Positions 25,408 to 34,380 of a stretch of 64,000 bases of DNA are shown one piece after another. Position 1 is the stretch's first letter; the number at the start of each line of letters is the position of its first letter. A program made the position numbers and the translations under genes. The notes below the pieces were generated by a model. It made no database searches, had not been told where the DNA came from, and saw nothing but the letters and a program-made list of their open reading frames with translations. The stretch is from Streptomyces rimosus. Its GTDB lineage: Bacteria; Actinomycetota; Actinomycetes; Streptomycetales; Streptomycetaceae. The stretch covers positions 7,446,501-7,510,500 of the forward strand of contig NZ_CP023688.1 of the NCBI RefSeq assembly GCF_008704655.1, read 5' to 3'.

Positions 25408-26700
25408 GTGGGCACCGTGACGCCCGGCCGGGGCTGGCTGCTGCGCCTGGTCCTGACCTTCGCCTGCGCCCAGTCGGCGGTGAGCATGGCCCGGCCCGCC
25501 GTCTCCTACCGGGCGCTGGCGCTGGGCGCCGACGAGCGGGCCATCGGCGTGATCACGGCGGTGTACGCGCTGCTGCCGCTGCTGGTGGCCGTACCGCTCG
25601 GCCGCCGTACCGACCACGGCCGCTGCGCGCCGCTGCTCGTCCTGGGCGTCGCCCTGATCACCGGCGGCTGCGCGCTGAGCGGCGTGGCGGGCTCGCTGCC
25701 CGCGATGGCCGCCTGGAGCGGGGTGATGGGCCTGGGCCACCTGTGCTTCGTCATCGGCGCCCAGTCCATCGTCGCGCGCCGCAGCGCCCCCGACGAACGC
25801 GACCGCAACTTCGGCCACTTCACCATCGGCGCCTCGCTCGGCCAGCTCGTCGGCCCGGCCGCCGCCGGGCTGGTGGTCTCCGGACACGACGGCGCGATGG
25901 GGCCCACCAGCGCCACCGCCCTCCTGGCCGCCGGTGGCCTCGCCGCCTTCTCCTACGCGTCCCTGTGGCGGCTGGAACACCGGCCGGAACCCCGTGCGGC
26001 GGCCCCCGGGGCCGCGCGGCCCGCCCAGGACCGTACGGCGGCGTCGCCCCGTGCCTCCGTATGGGCCATCCTGCGCACCCGCGGCGTCCCGGCCGGGATC
26101 TTCATGAGCCTGGCGGTGCTCTCCGCGACCGACATCCTCACCGCCTACCTCCCCGTCGTCGGCGAGGACCGGGGCATCGCGCCCACCACCGTCGGGGCGC
26201 TGCTCAGCCTGCGCGCGGCGGCCACCATCGCCTGCCGGCTGGTCATGACGCCGATGATCCGCCTCCTCGGCCGTACCGCCCTGATGGCGGGCAGCTGCGC
26301 GCTCGCCGGACTGCTCTGCGCCGGACTGGCGCTGCCCGTACCCGTCCCGGCGCTGGCGCTGATGCTCGCCGTCCTCGGCTTCTGCCTCGGCGTCGGCCAG
26401 CCCCTGTCCATGACCACGGTCGTCCAGGCCGCCCCGGAGGCCGCGCGCAGTACGGCGCTGGCGCTGCGCCTGACCGGCAACCGCCTCGGCCAGGTCGCGG
26501 CCCCCGCCACGGCGGGCCTGCTGGCCGGACTGGCCGGTACCGCCGCGCCGTTCGCGATGCTGGCCGTCCTGCTGCCGGCCTCGGCGGCGACGGCCGTCCG
26601 GCCGCAGGGGCGCGGGGTGGTGCGTACGAAAAGGGACGGCACCAGATGCGCGGCCGCCGACGGGCCACAGGTGGCACCGTCCCCCGCCGAACGCCCCTGA
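25408..26700 (+). CDS. MFS transporter (drug/metabolite efflux type), 430 aa
   Basis: Twelve-helix MFS with LGRRTDHGRCAPLLV in the loop 2-3 position and IVARRSAPDERDRNFGHFTI in the middle. A second half contains RGIAPTTVGALLSLRAAATI. GTG at 25408 lies three bases after the CitMHS stop with only weak upstream complementarity, so translation is probably coupled; GTG at 25417 is an alternative. The last ~35 residues are charged and probably cytoplasmic. Tight linkage to the citrate transporter suggests co-expression, possibly for exchange of a citrate-chelated compound, but no substrate is visible. Confidence 0.83.
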   Translation: MGTVTPGRGWLLRLVLTFACAQSAVSMARPAVSYRALALGADERAIGVITAVYALLPLLVAVPLGRRTDHGRCAPLLVLGVALITGGCALSGVAGSLPAMAAWSGVMGLGHLCFVIGAQSIVARRSAPDERDRNFGHFTIGASLGQLVGPAAAGLVVSGHDGAMGPTSATALLAAGGLAAFSYASLWRLEHRPEPRAAAPGAARPAQDRTAASPRASVWAILRTRGVPAGIFMSLAVLSATDILTAYLPVVGEDRGIAPTTVGALLSLRAAATIACRLVMTPMIRLLGRTALMAGSCALAGLLCAGLALPVPVPALALMLAVLGFCLGVGQPLSMTTVVQAAPEAARSTALALRLTGNRLGQVAAPATAGLLAGLAGTAAPFAMLAVLLPASAATAVRPQGRGVVRTKRDGTRCAAADGPQVAPSPAERP

Positions 26701-26767
26701 CCGGCCCCCGGCGGCGGAACCCGCGCTACCCGGTGAAAGCCGCGGTCCGCCGCACTACGGTGACCCC

Positions 26768-27538
26768 ATGGCGGACCCGTCGCTCGCCCGGTTCTTCGAC
26801 CAACTCGCCGCGACCTACGACCTGCTGTACCCGGACTGGCCGGCCGCGGTGGCCCAGCAGGGCCGCGCCCTCGACGCACACCTACGGGACGCGCTCGGCG
26901 ACCGGCCGCACCGCGTCCTCGACTGCGCCTGCGGCATCGGCACACAGGCGATCGGCCTCGCGGCGGCCGGGCACGCCGTCACCGGGACGGACCTGAGCCC
27001 GGTCGCGGTGGCCCGCGCCGTCGCCGAGGCCGCCGCCCGCGGCCTGTCCCTGCCGGCGGCCGCCGCCGACATGCGCCGGCTGCCCTTCCACGACGCCCGG
27101 TTCGACGCGGTGGTGTGCGCCGACAACTCCCTGGCCCACCTGACCACGCCCGACGACGTACGGACGGCCCTCGCCGCGATGCGGCGGGTGCTGCGGCCCG
27201 GCGGCCAGCTCCTGCTCGGCATGCGCGCGTACGAGGACGCCCGCCGCGAGCGCCGCGAGGTGCTGCCCGCCCGCGTCACCCGCCTGCCGGACGGCGGCCG
27301 GGCCGTCACGCTGCAACTGTGGGAGTGGCACGAGGACGGCGAGCACTACGACTTCGACCTGATCCAGCTGCTGCCGCGCGGCGACACCTGGGAGGTGCGC
27401 AGCCGGCGGACCACCTCGTGGGCCCTGACCCGGGACCAGGTCGGCGGCTTCGTCGAGGCCGCGGGGTTCGAACGCCTCGCGTGGCACGAACCGGCGGACA
27501 GCGGCTACTTCCAGCCGCTGCTGACGGCGCGGTGCTGA
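26768..27538 (+). CDS. class I SAM-dependent methyltransferase, 256 aa
   Basis: Motif I is LDCACGIGTQAIGLA near residues 51-65, the acidic residue GTDLSP follows as motif II, FDAVVCADNSLAHL as the post-II stretch, and LRPGGQLLLGMR as motif III. The N-terminus FFDQLAATYDLLYPDW resembles glycine/sarcosine N-methyltransferase-like and small-molecule methyltransferases. ATG at 26768. The C-terminal part is rich in Trp/His/Glu (LWEWHEDGEHYDFDL) and forms the acceptor cap. The substrate is not known. It lies 67 bases after the MFS gene on the same strand and may belong to that transcript. Confidence 0.85.
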   Translation: MADPSLARFFDQLAATYDLLYPDWPAAVAQQGRALDAHLRDALGDRPHRVLDCACGIGTQAIGLAAAGHAVTGTDLSPVAVARAVAEAAARGLSLPAAAADMRRLPFHDARFDAVVCADNSLAHLTTPDDVRTALAAMRRVLRPGGQLLLGMRAYEDARRERREVLPARVTRLPDGGRAVTLQLWEWHEDGEHYDFDLIQLLPRGDTWEVRSRRTTSWALTRDQVGGFVEAAGFERLAWHEPADSGYFQPLLTARC

Positions 27539-27675
27539 GCCGCGGACGCCCGCCCGGGAGTCCCCGAAGCGCACCCGAAGCACACCCGAAGCGATCCATA
27601 AGCGCTGCTCGGCAGGGTGGTGACACCAGACGGGCCCGGCAGCGGGCCGGCCCGCCGAACCGTTGGAGCGCATCC

Positions 27676-28587
27676 ATGGCAGCCACCCCCACCAACCCGT
27701 CCACCGACTCCGGCAAGACCCCCGTGACCGTGCTCGGCCTCGGCGCGATGGGCCGGGCGCTGGCCGGCGCCTTCCTCAAGGCCGGACACCCCACCACCGT
27801 ATGGAACCGCTCCGAGCACAAGGCCGACGAGCTGGTCGCCCGCGGCGCCGTACGGGCCGGGAGCGTCGCCGAGGCGGTGGCCGCCAGTCCGCTGATCGTC
27901 GTCTGCGTCGTGGACTACGAGGTCAGCCACCGCATCCTGGAGCCGGTCGGCGCCGACCTGGCCGGGCGGGTGCTGGTCAACCTCACCTCCGACACCCCGG
28001 TACGCTCCCGGCGCGCCGCCGAGTGGGCCGCCGGGCACGGCGTCGAGTACCTGGACGGGGCGATCATGGTGCCGACGCCGGTCATCGGCACACCGGAGGC
28101 GACGGTCCTCTACAGCGGCTCGCGGCGGGCCTTCGACACGTACGAGGAGACGCTGAAGGCGCTGGGCGGCAAGGCGCCCTTCCTCGGCACGGACCACGGC
28201 GTCGCGGCGGTCTACGACCTGGCGATGCTCAGCTTCTTCTACTCCGGCATGGCGGGCCTCGCGCACGCCTTCACGCTGGCCGGGGAGGAAGGCGTCCCGG
28301 CCACGGACCTGGCCCCGTTCCTGGACGTGATCACGGGCATCTTCCCGCCGATCGCGAAGGGCATGGCCGACGACCTCGTCGGCGGGCGGCTCGACGGCGC
28401 GGGGGAGGGCAACATCGTCATGGAGGCGGCGGGCATCGCGCACATCGTCGAGGCGTCCCGGGACCGCGGCGTCAACACCGATGTGCTCGACGCGCTCAAG
28501 GCGCTGATGGACCGCACGATCGCCGCCGGACACGGGGAGTCGGAGTTCGTACGGGTGACGGAGGCGATGCGGGGGGCGTACGCCTGA
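27676..28587 (+). CDS. NADPH-dependent imine reductase-like oxidoreductase (beta-hydroxyacid dehydrogenase superfamily), 303 aa
   Basis: The Rossmann motif is VTVLGLGAMGRALAGAF (residues 17-33) with WNRSEHKADEL, whose Arg45-Ser46 favours NADPH. A helical C-terminal domain follows. The residue at the family catalytic position is Asp181 in AAVYDLAMLSFFYSG, which places it with the Asp-type (R-selective in the literature) imine reductases; the lysine of true hydroxyacid dehydrogenases is absent there. ATG at 27676 has GGAGCG upstream. Such enzymes reduce cyclic imines, though physiological substrates are mostly unknown. It is a stand-alone gene with 137 bases of leader. Confidence 0.83.
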   Translation: MAATPTNPSTDSGKTPVTVLGLGAMGRALAGAFLKAGHPTTVWNRSEHKADELVARGAVRAGSVAEAVAASPLIVVCVVDYEVSHRILEPVGADLAGRVLVNLTSDTPVRSRRAAEWAAGHGVEYLDGAIMVPTPVIGTPEATVLYSGSRRAFDTYEETLKALGGKAPFLGTDHGVAAVYDLAMLSFFYSGMAGLAHAFTLAGEEGVPATDLAPFLDVITGIFPPIAKGMADDLVGGRLDGAGEGNIVMEAAGIAHIVEASRDRGVNTDVLDALKALMDRTIAAGHGESEFVRVTEAMRGAYA

Positions 28588-28668
28588 GGTGCCGCCGTAC
28601 GAGGTGCCCGACGTACGTCCGAGCCGCGCGGCGTACGCCTGAGGCGTCCGGCCGCCGGTCAGGGGACG

Positions 28669-29194
28669 GCGGTCACCGGGATGGGGGCGGAACCGGTGGT
28701 GCGGGTGAGGCGGATGTGCCAGCAGCCGGGGGGCGGGGAAGCGCAGGCCGCTTCCCCACTCGTCGCCGGGGCGCCGGTAGCTGGAAGCGCCGTGCGGTTC
28801 GAGCCACTCGGGGCGCCGGGTGCGGCCGTCCGGGCCGGTGAGGGTGAGGTGCAGCGGCCCCTTGCCGGTCACCCGCCAGACGATCTTGTGTACGTCGCGG
28901 GTCGTGAACGTCGCGGGCCCGCTCGTACGGGAAGCCTCGAAGACCAGCCCTCATACCAGCAGGCCGCCGGTGCCTTCGGCGCGGAGTTCGCCGTAGCTCC
29001 GGTAGGGGTGGAGGGACGCGGCCGGACGGCACCCGCCCGTGCCGCTCCCCGCCGCCCTTCCCCGCTTCCCCGCCGGAGTCGCACCCCGCCGTCACCAACA
29101 GGGCGAGTACGCAGGCGATCAGCGCTGCGCCCCGGGCGAGCGGCGTCGCGTACCGGGTGGCGGGGGCCCGTGCGAACCGGGGCCGGCACCTCAT
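28669..29194 (-). pseudogene. degenerate secreted lipoprotein gene with several frameshifts
   Basis: The start is intact: a basic N-terminus, hydrophobic [15 protein letters not shown] with a lipobox Cys, and Asp at +2. The conserved-looking rest is scattered over three frames. [15 protein letters not shown] lies in a second frame, YEGW only in a third, then [19 protein letters not shown] and [17 protein letters not shown] return to the second frame. The end, [12 protein letters not shown]...IPVTAVP and stop at 28669, appears only after removing one C from a run of six near 28733. At least three or four indels are needed to rebuild one protein of about 170 residues. It may be a decayed gene or an error-prone assembly stretch. 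Confidence 0.65.
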
Positions 29195-29304
29195 GCGCTC
29201 AGCGTCGCTCCGCGCTCGCGCCCGTCACAAGCCGGGTTCGCGCCGCGGTCCACAGGGGAGATCGCGGCGCGGCGCCGGGTGGCCGGGGAGGGGCTGGCGG
29301 CGGA

Positions 29305-29323
29305 AAACTACCACCGCTAGTTT
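29305..29323. promoter_or_regulatory. TetR-type operator AAACTA-N7-TAGTTT before the aldehyde dehydrogenase operon
   Basis: A perfect six-base palindrome with a seven-base spacer, 60 bases before the aldehyde dehydrogenase GTG. A nearly identical element, including the flanking GAAAACTA, lies at 37094-37112 next to a TetR gene. Confidence 0.7.
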
Positions 29324-29382
29324 GGGGCCGGCGAGTACCTTCGGGGCTCGTGGGACCTCAACCGGCGTGGGAGGGCGACGAC

Positions 29383-30801
29383 GTGAAGCAGCACGACGCT
29401 ATGTACATCGACGGGAGCTGGCGGCCCGCCGCCGGGACGGACACCATCGACGTCGTCAACCCGGCCGACGAGCGGGTCATCGCCACCGTCCCGGCCGGCA
29501 CCGCCGAGGACGTGGACGCGGCGGTACGGGCCGCCCGTGCCGCCCTGCCCGCCTGGTCCCGCACCGCGCCCGCCGAACGCGCCGCCCGGCTGACCGCGCT
29601 GCGCGACCAACTCGCCGGGCGCGCCGCGGAGATCGCCGAGACGATCACCGCCGAGCTGGGCGCGCCGCTGGCGTTCAGCAAGGCGGTACAGGCCGCCGTC
29701 CCGGTCGCGGTGTGCGGCTCGTACGCCGAACTGGCCGCCACCCACCCCTTCGAGGAGAAGATCGGCACCTCCACCGTCCTGCACGAACCGGTCGGCGTCG
29801 TCGGTGCCATCACCCCCTGGAACTACCCGCTCCACCAGATCGTCGCCAAGGTCGCCCCGGCACTGGCGGCGGGCTGCACGATCGTCCTCAAGCCTGCCGA
29901 GAACACCCCGCTGAGCGCCCAGCTCTTCGCCGAGTGCGTGGACGCGGCGGGCCTGCCGGCCGGTGTGTTCAACCTGGTCACCGGCCTCGGCCCGGTCGCG
30001 GGACAGGCGCTGGCCGAGCACCCGGACGTGGACCTGGTCTCCTTCACCGGCTCCACCGCCGTCGGCAAGAAGATCGGCGCCATCGCCGGTGCCGCCGTCA
30101 AGCGCTGCGCCCTCGAACTCGGCGGCAAGTCCGCCAACGTCGTACTGCCCAGCGCCGACCTGGCCAAGGCGGTGGGCGTCGGCATCGCCAACGTCATGGC
30201 CAACTCCGGCCAGACGTGCAGCGCCTGGACCCGCGTACTGGTGCCCGCCGACCGGTACGACGAGGCCGTGGAACTGGCCGCCGCCGCCATCGCCAAGTAC
30301 GTACCGGGCGACCCGCTGGACGGCGACAGCCGCCTGGGCCCGGTCGTCAGCGCCACCCAGCGCGACCGCGTCCGCGGCTACATCGAGCGCGGCATCGAGG
30401 AGGGTGCCCGGCTCGTCGCGGGCGGCCCGGAAGCCCCCGAGGGGCGCGCCCTGGGCTACTACGTCCGCCCGACGCTCTTCGCCGACGTCACCCCCGACAT
30501 GACCATCGCGCAGGAGGAGATCTTCGGCCCGGTCGTCGCGGTCCTGCCGTACGGGGACGAGGACGAGGCCGTACGGATCGCCAACGGCACGGTCTACGGC
30601 CTGGCGGGCGCCGTCTGGGCCGGCGACGAGGACGAGGCGGTCGCCTTCGCGCGGCGCCTGGACACCGGCCAGGTCGACATCAACGGCGGGCGCTTCAACC
30701 CGCTCGCCCCGTTCGGCGGCTACAAGCAGTCCGGCATCGGCCGGGAACTGGGCCCGCACGGCCTGAGCGAATACCTCCAGACCAAGTCGCTCCAGCTCTG
30801 A
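29383..30801 (+). CDS. NAD(P)-dependent aldehyde dehydrogenase, 472 aa
   Basis: A full-length [23 protein letters not shown] near 143-161, [13 protein letters not shown] near 219, the general base Glu245 in [12 protein letters not shown], and the catalytic nucleophile Cys279 in [11 protein letters not shown]. The C-terminal [13 protein letters not shown] and [13 protein letters not shown] are also present. It oxidises an aldehyde to the acid. GTG at 29383 is preceded by GGGAGGG; the long upstream frame is non-coding. A TetR-type palindrome lies 60 bases upstream. The alcohol dehydrogenase gene follows after 76 bases, and together they would convert an alcohol to an acid. Confidence 0.92.
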   Translation: MKQHDAMYIDGSWRPAAGTDTIDVVNPADERVIATVPAGTAEDVDAAVRAARAALPAWSRTAPAERAARLTALRDQLAGRAAEIAETITAELGAPLAFSKAVQAAVPVAVCGSYAELAATHPFEEKIGTSTVLHEPVGVVGAITPWNYPLHQIVAKVAPALAAGCTIVLKPAENTPLSAQLFAECVDAAGLPAGVFNLVTGLGPVAGQALAEHPDVDLVSFTGSTAVGKKIGAIAGAAVKRCALELGGKSANVVLPSADLAKAVGVGIANVMANSGQTCSAWTRVLVPADRYDEAVELAAAAIAKYVPGDPLDGDSRLGPVVSATQRDRVRGYIERGIEEGARLVAGGPEAPEGRALGYYVRPTLFADVTPDMTIAQEEIFGPVVAVLPYGDEDEAVRIANGTVYGLAGAVWAGDEDEAVAFARRLDTGQVDINGGRFNPLAPFGGYKQSGIGRELGPHGLSEYLQTKSLQL

Positions 30802-30877
30802 GCGCGGCCCCCGCGGCCGTACCGTACCGCCCTGTACCCCTACCCGTACCGCCCACAGACCAGGGAGCCACCACCGC

Positions 30878-31960
30878 ATGACTCGTGCCGCCGTACTGAC
30901 CGCCGTGGGCGCCCCCCTGGAGGTCGCCGAGATCGAACTGCCCGGACCCGGGCCGGGCCAGGTGCGCGTCCGGCTCGCGGCGGCCGGTGTCTGCCACTCC
31001 GACCTGTCGCTGTCCGACGGAACGCTGCGGCAGCCCGTGCCCGCCGTCCTCGGGCACGAGGGCGCGGGCACCGTCACCGCCGTCGGCGCGGGCGTGGACA
31101 CGCTCGCGCCGGGTGACCAGGTCGTCCTGAACTGGGCCCCGTCCTGCGGCGACTGCCACTTCTGCGGTCTGGGCGAGCCCTGGCTGTGCGCCAACTCCGG
31201 GGCGGCGGCGGCCACCCCGTACGCCAAGCTGGCCGCCGACGGTACCGACCTCCACCCGGGCCTGGGCACCGCCGTCTTCGCCGAGGAGACGGTCGTCCCC
31301 GCCCACGCCGCACTGCCGCTGCCGCCCGGCGTCCCGCTCACCGACGCGGCGCTGCTGGGCTGCGCCGTGCTGACCGGGTGGGGCGCCGTGCAGCACAGCG
31401 CGCGGGTACGGGCCGGGGAGTCGGTCGCGGTGTTCGGCGCGGGCGGCGTGGGCCTGGCCACCCTCCAGGCCGCACGGATCGCGGGCGCGGGCCCGATCGT
31501 GGCCGTGGACGTCTCCCCGGCGAAGGAGGAACTGGCCCGCGCGGCGGGCGCCACCGAATTCCTGCTCGCCTCCGACGACACCGCCAAGCGCATACGCGAA
31601 CTCACCGGCGGCCACGGCGCGGACGTGGCGATCGAGTGCGTAGGCCGCGCGGACACGATCCGTACGGCCTGGTCGTCCACCCGGCGCGGCGGCCGCACCA
31701 CGGTCGTCGGCATCGGCGGCCAGGACCAGCAGGTCACATTTTCCGCCCTGGAACTCTTCTACTTCGGCCGCACACTCTCCGGCTGCGTCTACGGCAACAG
31801 CAACCCCGCCACCGACCTGCCACACATCGCCGAACACGTACGCACCGGCGCCCTCGACCTGTCCGGCATGGTCACCGAGCACATCACCCTCGACGGCATC
31901 CCCGCCGCGTTCCAGGCGATGCGGGAGGGCAGGGGAGGGCGCGCGTTGATTGTCTTCTGA
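30878..31960 (+). CDS. zinc-dependent alcohol dehydrogenase (medium-chain, class III-like), 360 aa
   Basis: Catalytic zinc ligands are Cys39 in AAGVCHSDLS and His60-Glu61 in VLGHEGAG. The structural zinc site is Cys90, Cys93, Cys96 and Cys104 in CGDCHFCGLGEPWLC. The cofactor fold shows VFGAGGVGLATLQAA, followed by VAVDVS, which indicates NAD binding. ATG at 30878 has GGGAG ten bases upstream. It follows the aldehyde dehydrogenase and probably shares its TetR-controlled promoter. Sequence style is close to formaldehyde/aryl-alcohol dehydrogenases of actinobacteria. The natural alcohol is unknown, but pairing with the ALDH implies catabolism or detoxification of an alcohol/aldehyde pair. Confidence 0.9.
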   Translation: MTRAAVLTAVGAPLEVAEIELPGPGPGQVRVRLAAAGVCHSDLSLSDGTLRQPVPAVLGHEGAGTVTAVGAGVDTLAPGDQVVLNWAPSCGDCHFCGLGEPWLCANSGAAAATPYAKLAADGTDLHPGLGTAVFAEETVVPAHAALPLPPGVPLTDAALLGCAVLTGWGAVQHSARVRAGESVAVFGAGGVGLATLQAARIAGAGPIVAVDVSPAKEELARAAGATEFLLASDDTAKRIRELTGGHGADVAIECVGRADTIRTAWSSTRRGGRTTVVGIGGQDQQVTFSALELFYFGRTLSGCVYGNSNPATDLPHIAEHVRTGALDLSGMVTEHITLDGIPAAFQAMREGRGGRALIVF

Positions 31961-32046
31961 GCCGGGCGGGGCATCGCGCCCATGGTGGCGATGTTGCCTT
32001 GGCTGTCGCTGGCTGGGGTGCGGTGGTGGTGGCGGGGCTGATGGGG

Positions 32047-32769
32047 TCAGCCGAAGACGCTGCGGATGTCTTCCCCGGCGTTCGGGCCGCCCGTCGCCAC
32101 GGATACGTCGAGATCCGGCGAGGGCGCGTCCGTAGGCGGCGTGAACGAGATGCCCGCGGCGACTAGGGTGGCTATCTCCAGGAACTCCTCCTCGTACTCC
32201 AGGGCCTCGGTGGTCAGGGTGAGAGCCGCAGCCTCCGGAGCCCCGGGGAAAGCGATGTCGAAGGTGACGGAACGCACTTCCGTCGCGCCGTCCGCCGCGA
32301 CGCCGAAACAGGCGCCCGGCACCGGGACGACGCGGTCGCAGACCGTGACGGCCGCCGGGCCGCAGGGCAGGGGAACGATGGCCCGGTGCGGCGCGGAGGC
32401 CGCATCGTCCGTTCGCTGCGCCTTGAGGACCTGGCGGGGGTAGAGGTTGGGGTCTCCCGGAACGCGGTCCACCACAAAGATCTGGCAGAGCCCGGTCAGC
32501 AGGCCGTCGTCCTCCGTGCGCAGGGCGAAGGAGCTGAAGTGGACCAGCCCGTCCGCCACCATCCTGCCCAGTGCGCTCTCGAAGCTGAGCACACCGGCGA
32601 CCAACTGGTCCGTCGTCGCCGAGGGGTGGGCCGCAGAGAGCCGGTCGAAACTCTCCTCCATCCGGGGCTGCGGGTCGGCGGCCAGGTCGACCGGATGAAA
32701 GCCGTCGGGCAGCACGTACCACAGGGGAATCGGTTCGCCCGGGGCGGAAGCGGGGAGGTCGGGCCGCAT
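32047..32769 (-). CDS. protein of unknown function in the WXG cassette, 240 aa (possible chaperone or immunity protein)
   Basis: ATG at 32769 overlaps the stop of the large WXG protein gene (TGATG), so it is translated with it. The product is acidic with mixed alpha/beta features: it opens LPASAPGEPIPLWYVLPDGF and ends DVSVATGGPNAGEDIRSVFG. The middle includes GLVHFSSFALRTEDDG and GLCQIFVVDRVPG. No signal peptide or membrane helix. Its overall layout recalls PsbP/LpqN-like or ESX-associated accessory proteins, but I cannot assign a family. As last gene of the cassette it sits where secretion chaperones or immunity proteins are usually found. Confidence 0.65.
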   Translation of the reverse strand: MRPDLPASAPGEPIPLWYVLPDGFHPVDLAADPQPRMEESFDRLSAAHPSATTDQLVAGVLSFESALGRMVADGLVHFSSFALRTEDDGLLTGLCQIFVVDRVPGDPNLYPRQVLKAQRTDDAASAPHRAIVPLPCGPAAVTVCDRVVPVPGACFGVAADGATEVRSVTFDIAFPGAPEAAALTLTTEALEYEEEFLEIATLVAAGISFTPPTDAPSPDLDVSVATGGPNAGEDIRSVFG

Positions 32770-34076
32770 CACAGGGCCTTGGCGACGGAGAAGATCTTCT
32801 TGATCGGGTCGACCGCCATGCCCGCACCGACCAGCCCGTCGTTGTACTCGGTGCCCTTGGTGGCGGCGTCCGTGGTGGCGTCGCTGTGCGACCACCCCAT
32901 GTCGAGGGTCATGGCGGTGGGGACCGCGAGACCTCCGCTGACGACGGCCTGCGTGACATCGGCGGCCATGACTCCCGCGGCACTGGAGGAGCCGAGCTTC
33001 CCGGCCGCCCACTCCACGGGGCCGGCGATGACCCGGTTCGACGGGTCGACGGCTTTGGCGAAACCCGAGAAGTGCGAGCCGCCGGTGCGCACGGCCTGGG
33101 ACACGGCGGAAGCGCTCCGGGTCGCGGCGCCCGCACCGCGTGCCGCGGAGAAGGCGGACCTGCCGGACGTGATGGCGGCCTTCGCCCCACGGCAGGCCGG
33201 GCCGACACCGGGCACGGCACCGAGGAGGTCACCGCCGAGGGTGGCCCACTCGCCGAGGTTCTTCGAGGTGGGGGGCCACATGTCCTTGCCGCTCCTGATG
33301 TACTGGTTGGCGTGCACCGCCGCCGCGGCGAGGCTGAGCCCGATGGCGACCGGCGCCAGTACGGGTACGAAGATGGCGGCGATCCCGGCCACGGTTGCGG
33401 CGATGGTGAGCAGATCTCCGCCGTGTTCGTCCCACCAGTCCTTCAGACCGGACCAGAGACCGCCGTCGGGAGCGTGGTCACTGGCGCACTTACGGATCCG
33501 GTCGGCGTGTTCCTGGGCCGTCTCACCGTGCCGGCTCTCCAGGTTCTTGGCGTCGTCGATCAGATCCTGGAGTTTCGCGCGGGCGTTGTCCAGGGTGGTG
33601 GCCGCGCTGTTCACCTTCCCCTGCGCGGCGTCGAGGCGGTGCTGGGCGCTGCTGAGTTCGGCTTCCGTCTCGAAGTGCTGTCCGGCCAGACCGAGGTCGG
33701 GGCTCGCCAGTGCGGCCCGGTGTTCCTGCTCGGCCCGTTCGGCCTTCTTTCTGGCGTCCTTGGCGTCTTCCTCGTAGTTGCGGGCCTTCACTTTCATGTC
33801 GTGCAGGGAGTCGCTCCACTTCGCCAGCTCGCCACCCGCGTCCTTCAAGGAGGCGTGCGCCTTCTTCAGGTAGTCGGGGAGGTCGGCCACTTTTTCGGCG
33901 AAGGCCCTGGCCGCGTCGCCGCTCCAGTAGGAGCTCTCCTTGTCCAGGGAATCCAGGAGGTCGTGGGTGCTCTGCAGGGTTTCGGCGGCCCGTTTGAGGT
34001 TGTCGGCCAGGTTGGTCGCCAGATGCGGATGACCAGGGGTGGGATTCCAGCCGAGCCCGCTCCAGTCGTCACTCAT
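32769..34076 (-). CDS. large WXG/LXG-like putative type VII-secreted protein, 435 aa
   Basis: N-terminal helical hairpin with the WxG turn SSYWSGDAARAFAEK (Trp51). A long coiled coil follows at about 95-195, rich in Lys/Glu/Ala. A strongly hydrophobic segment at 221-256 (DLLTIAATVAGIAAIFVPVL onward) follows, then a Gly/Ser/Ala-rich C-terminal part of ~170 residues. This is the plan of actinobacterial putative T7SS-secreted proteins, in which the C-terminus is an effector. I recognise no nuclease, ADP-ribosyltransferase or lipase motif there. ATG overlaps the end of the small WXG gene (ATGA at 34073-34076). The hydrophobic segment could be a pore or a translocation helix. Confidence 0.75.
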   Translation of the reverse strand: MSDDWSGLGWNPTPGHPHLATNLADNLKRAAETLQSTHDLLDSLDKESSYWSGDAARAFAEKVADLPDYLKKAHASLKDAGGELAKWSDSLHDMKVKARNYEEDAKDARKKAERAEQEHRAALASPDLGLAGQHFETEAELSSAQHRLDAAQGKVNSAATTLDNARAKLQDLIDDAKNLESRHGETAQEHADRIRKCASDHAPDGGLWSGLKDWWDEHGGDLLTIAATVAGIAAIFVPVLAPVAIGLSLAAAAVHANQYIRSGKDMWPPTSKNLGEWATLGGDLLGAVPGVGPACRGAKAAITSGRSAFSAARGAGAATRSASAVSQAVRTGGSHFSGFAKAVDPSNRVIAGPVEWAAGKLGSSSAAGVMAADVTQAVVSGGLAVPTAMTLDMGWSHSDATTDAATKGTEYNDGLVGAGMAVDPIKKIFSVAKAL

Positions 34077-34372
34077 TTCTTTCCCCCTGCCTTCTTGAAG
34101 CCCTCCTGGATCCCGTCCTCGGTTTCCTCATAAGCCTTGATGATCGCCGGGAGTGCTTCATTCAGTGTTTTCAGGCGCTTCTTCGTCTCTTTCAGCCCGT
34201 GCTCCCAGTCGTCGTGGAAGTCCTCACAGGCTTTGTCGAGCGAGCGCTTGCCCAGGTTCTTCGGGCCGGTTTCCAGCATCCGGCGCAGCGCCTCTTCGAG
34301 TTGCTTCTCGCTGTCCTCAAGCTTCTTCTTGAGTCTGCGCAGTTCGGAAAGGCTTACAGTGAAGTCGGCCAT
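34073..34372 (-). CDS. WXG100-like small helical protein, 99 aa
   Basis: About 100 residues, nearly all predicted helix. Two helices flank FHDDWEHGLKETKK, where W-E-H-G is the WxG turn. It begins MADFTVSLSELRRLKKKLED and ends in a Lys-rich tail. It is the right length for an ESAT-6-like partner of the next gene's product, with which it overlaps by four bases. Lys/Glu content and coiled-coil character are higher than in classical WXG100 members. Probably a heterodimer partner needed for type VII secretion, though no EccC/EccD genes are in the window. Confidence 0.75.
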   Translation of the reverse strand: MADFTVSLSELRRLKKKLEDSEKQLEEALRRMLETGPKNLGKRSLDKACEDFHDDWEHGLKETKKRLKTLNEALPAIIKAYEETEDGIQEGFKKAGGKK

Positions 34373-34380
34373 GTCTCCCG

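Noticed and set aside
27598..27615. Possible third KstR2-like site before the imine reductase gene
   Set aside because: One base is missing between the half-sites (AAGCGCTGCTC), so symmetry is lost and I do not count it.
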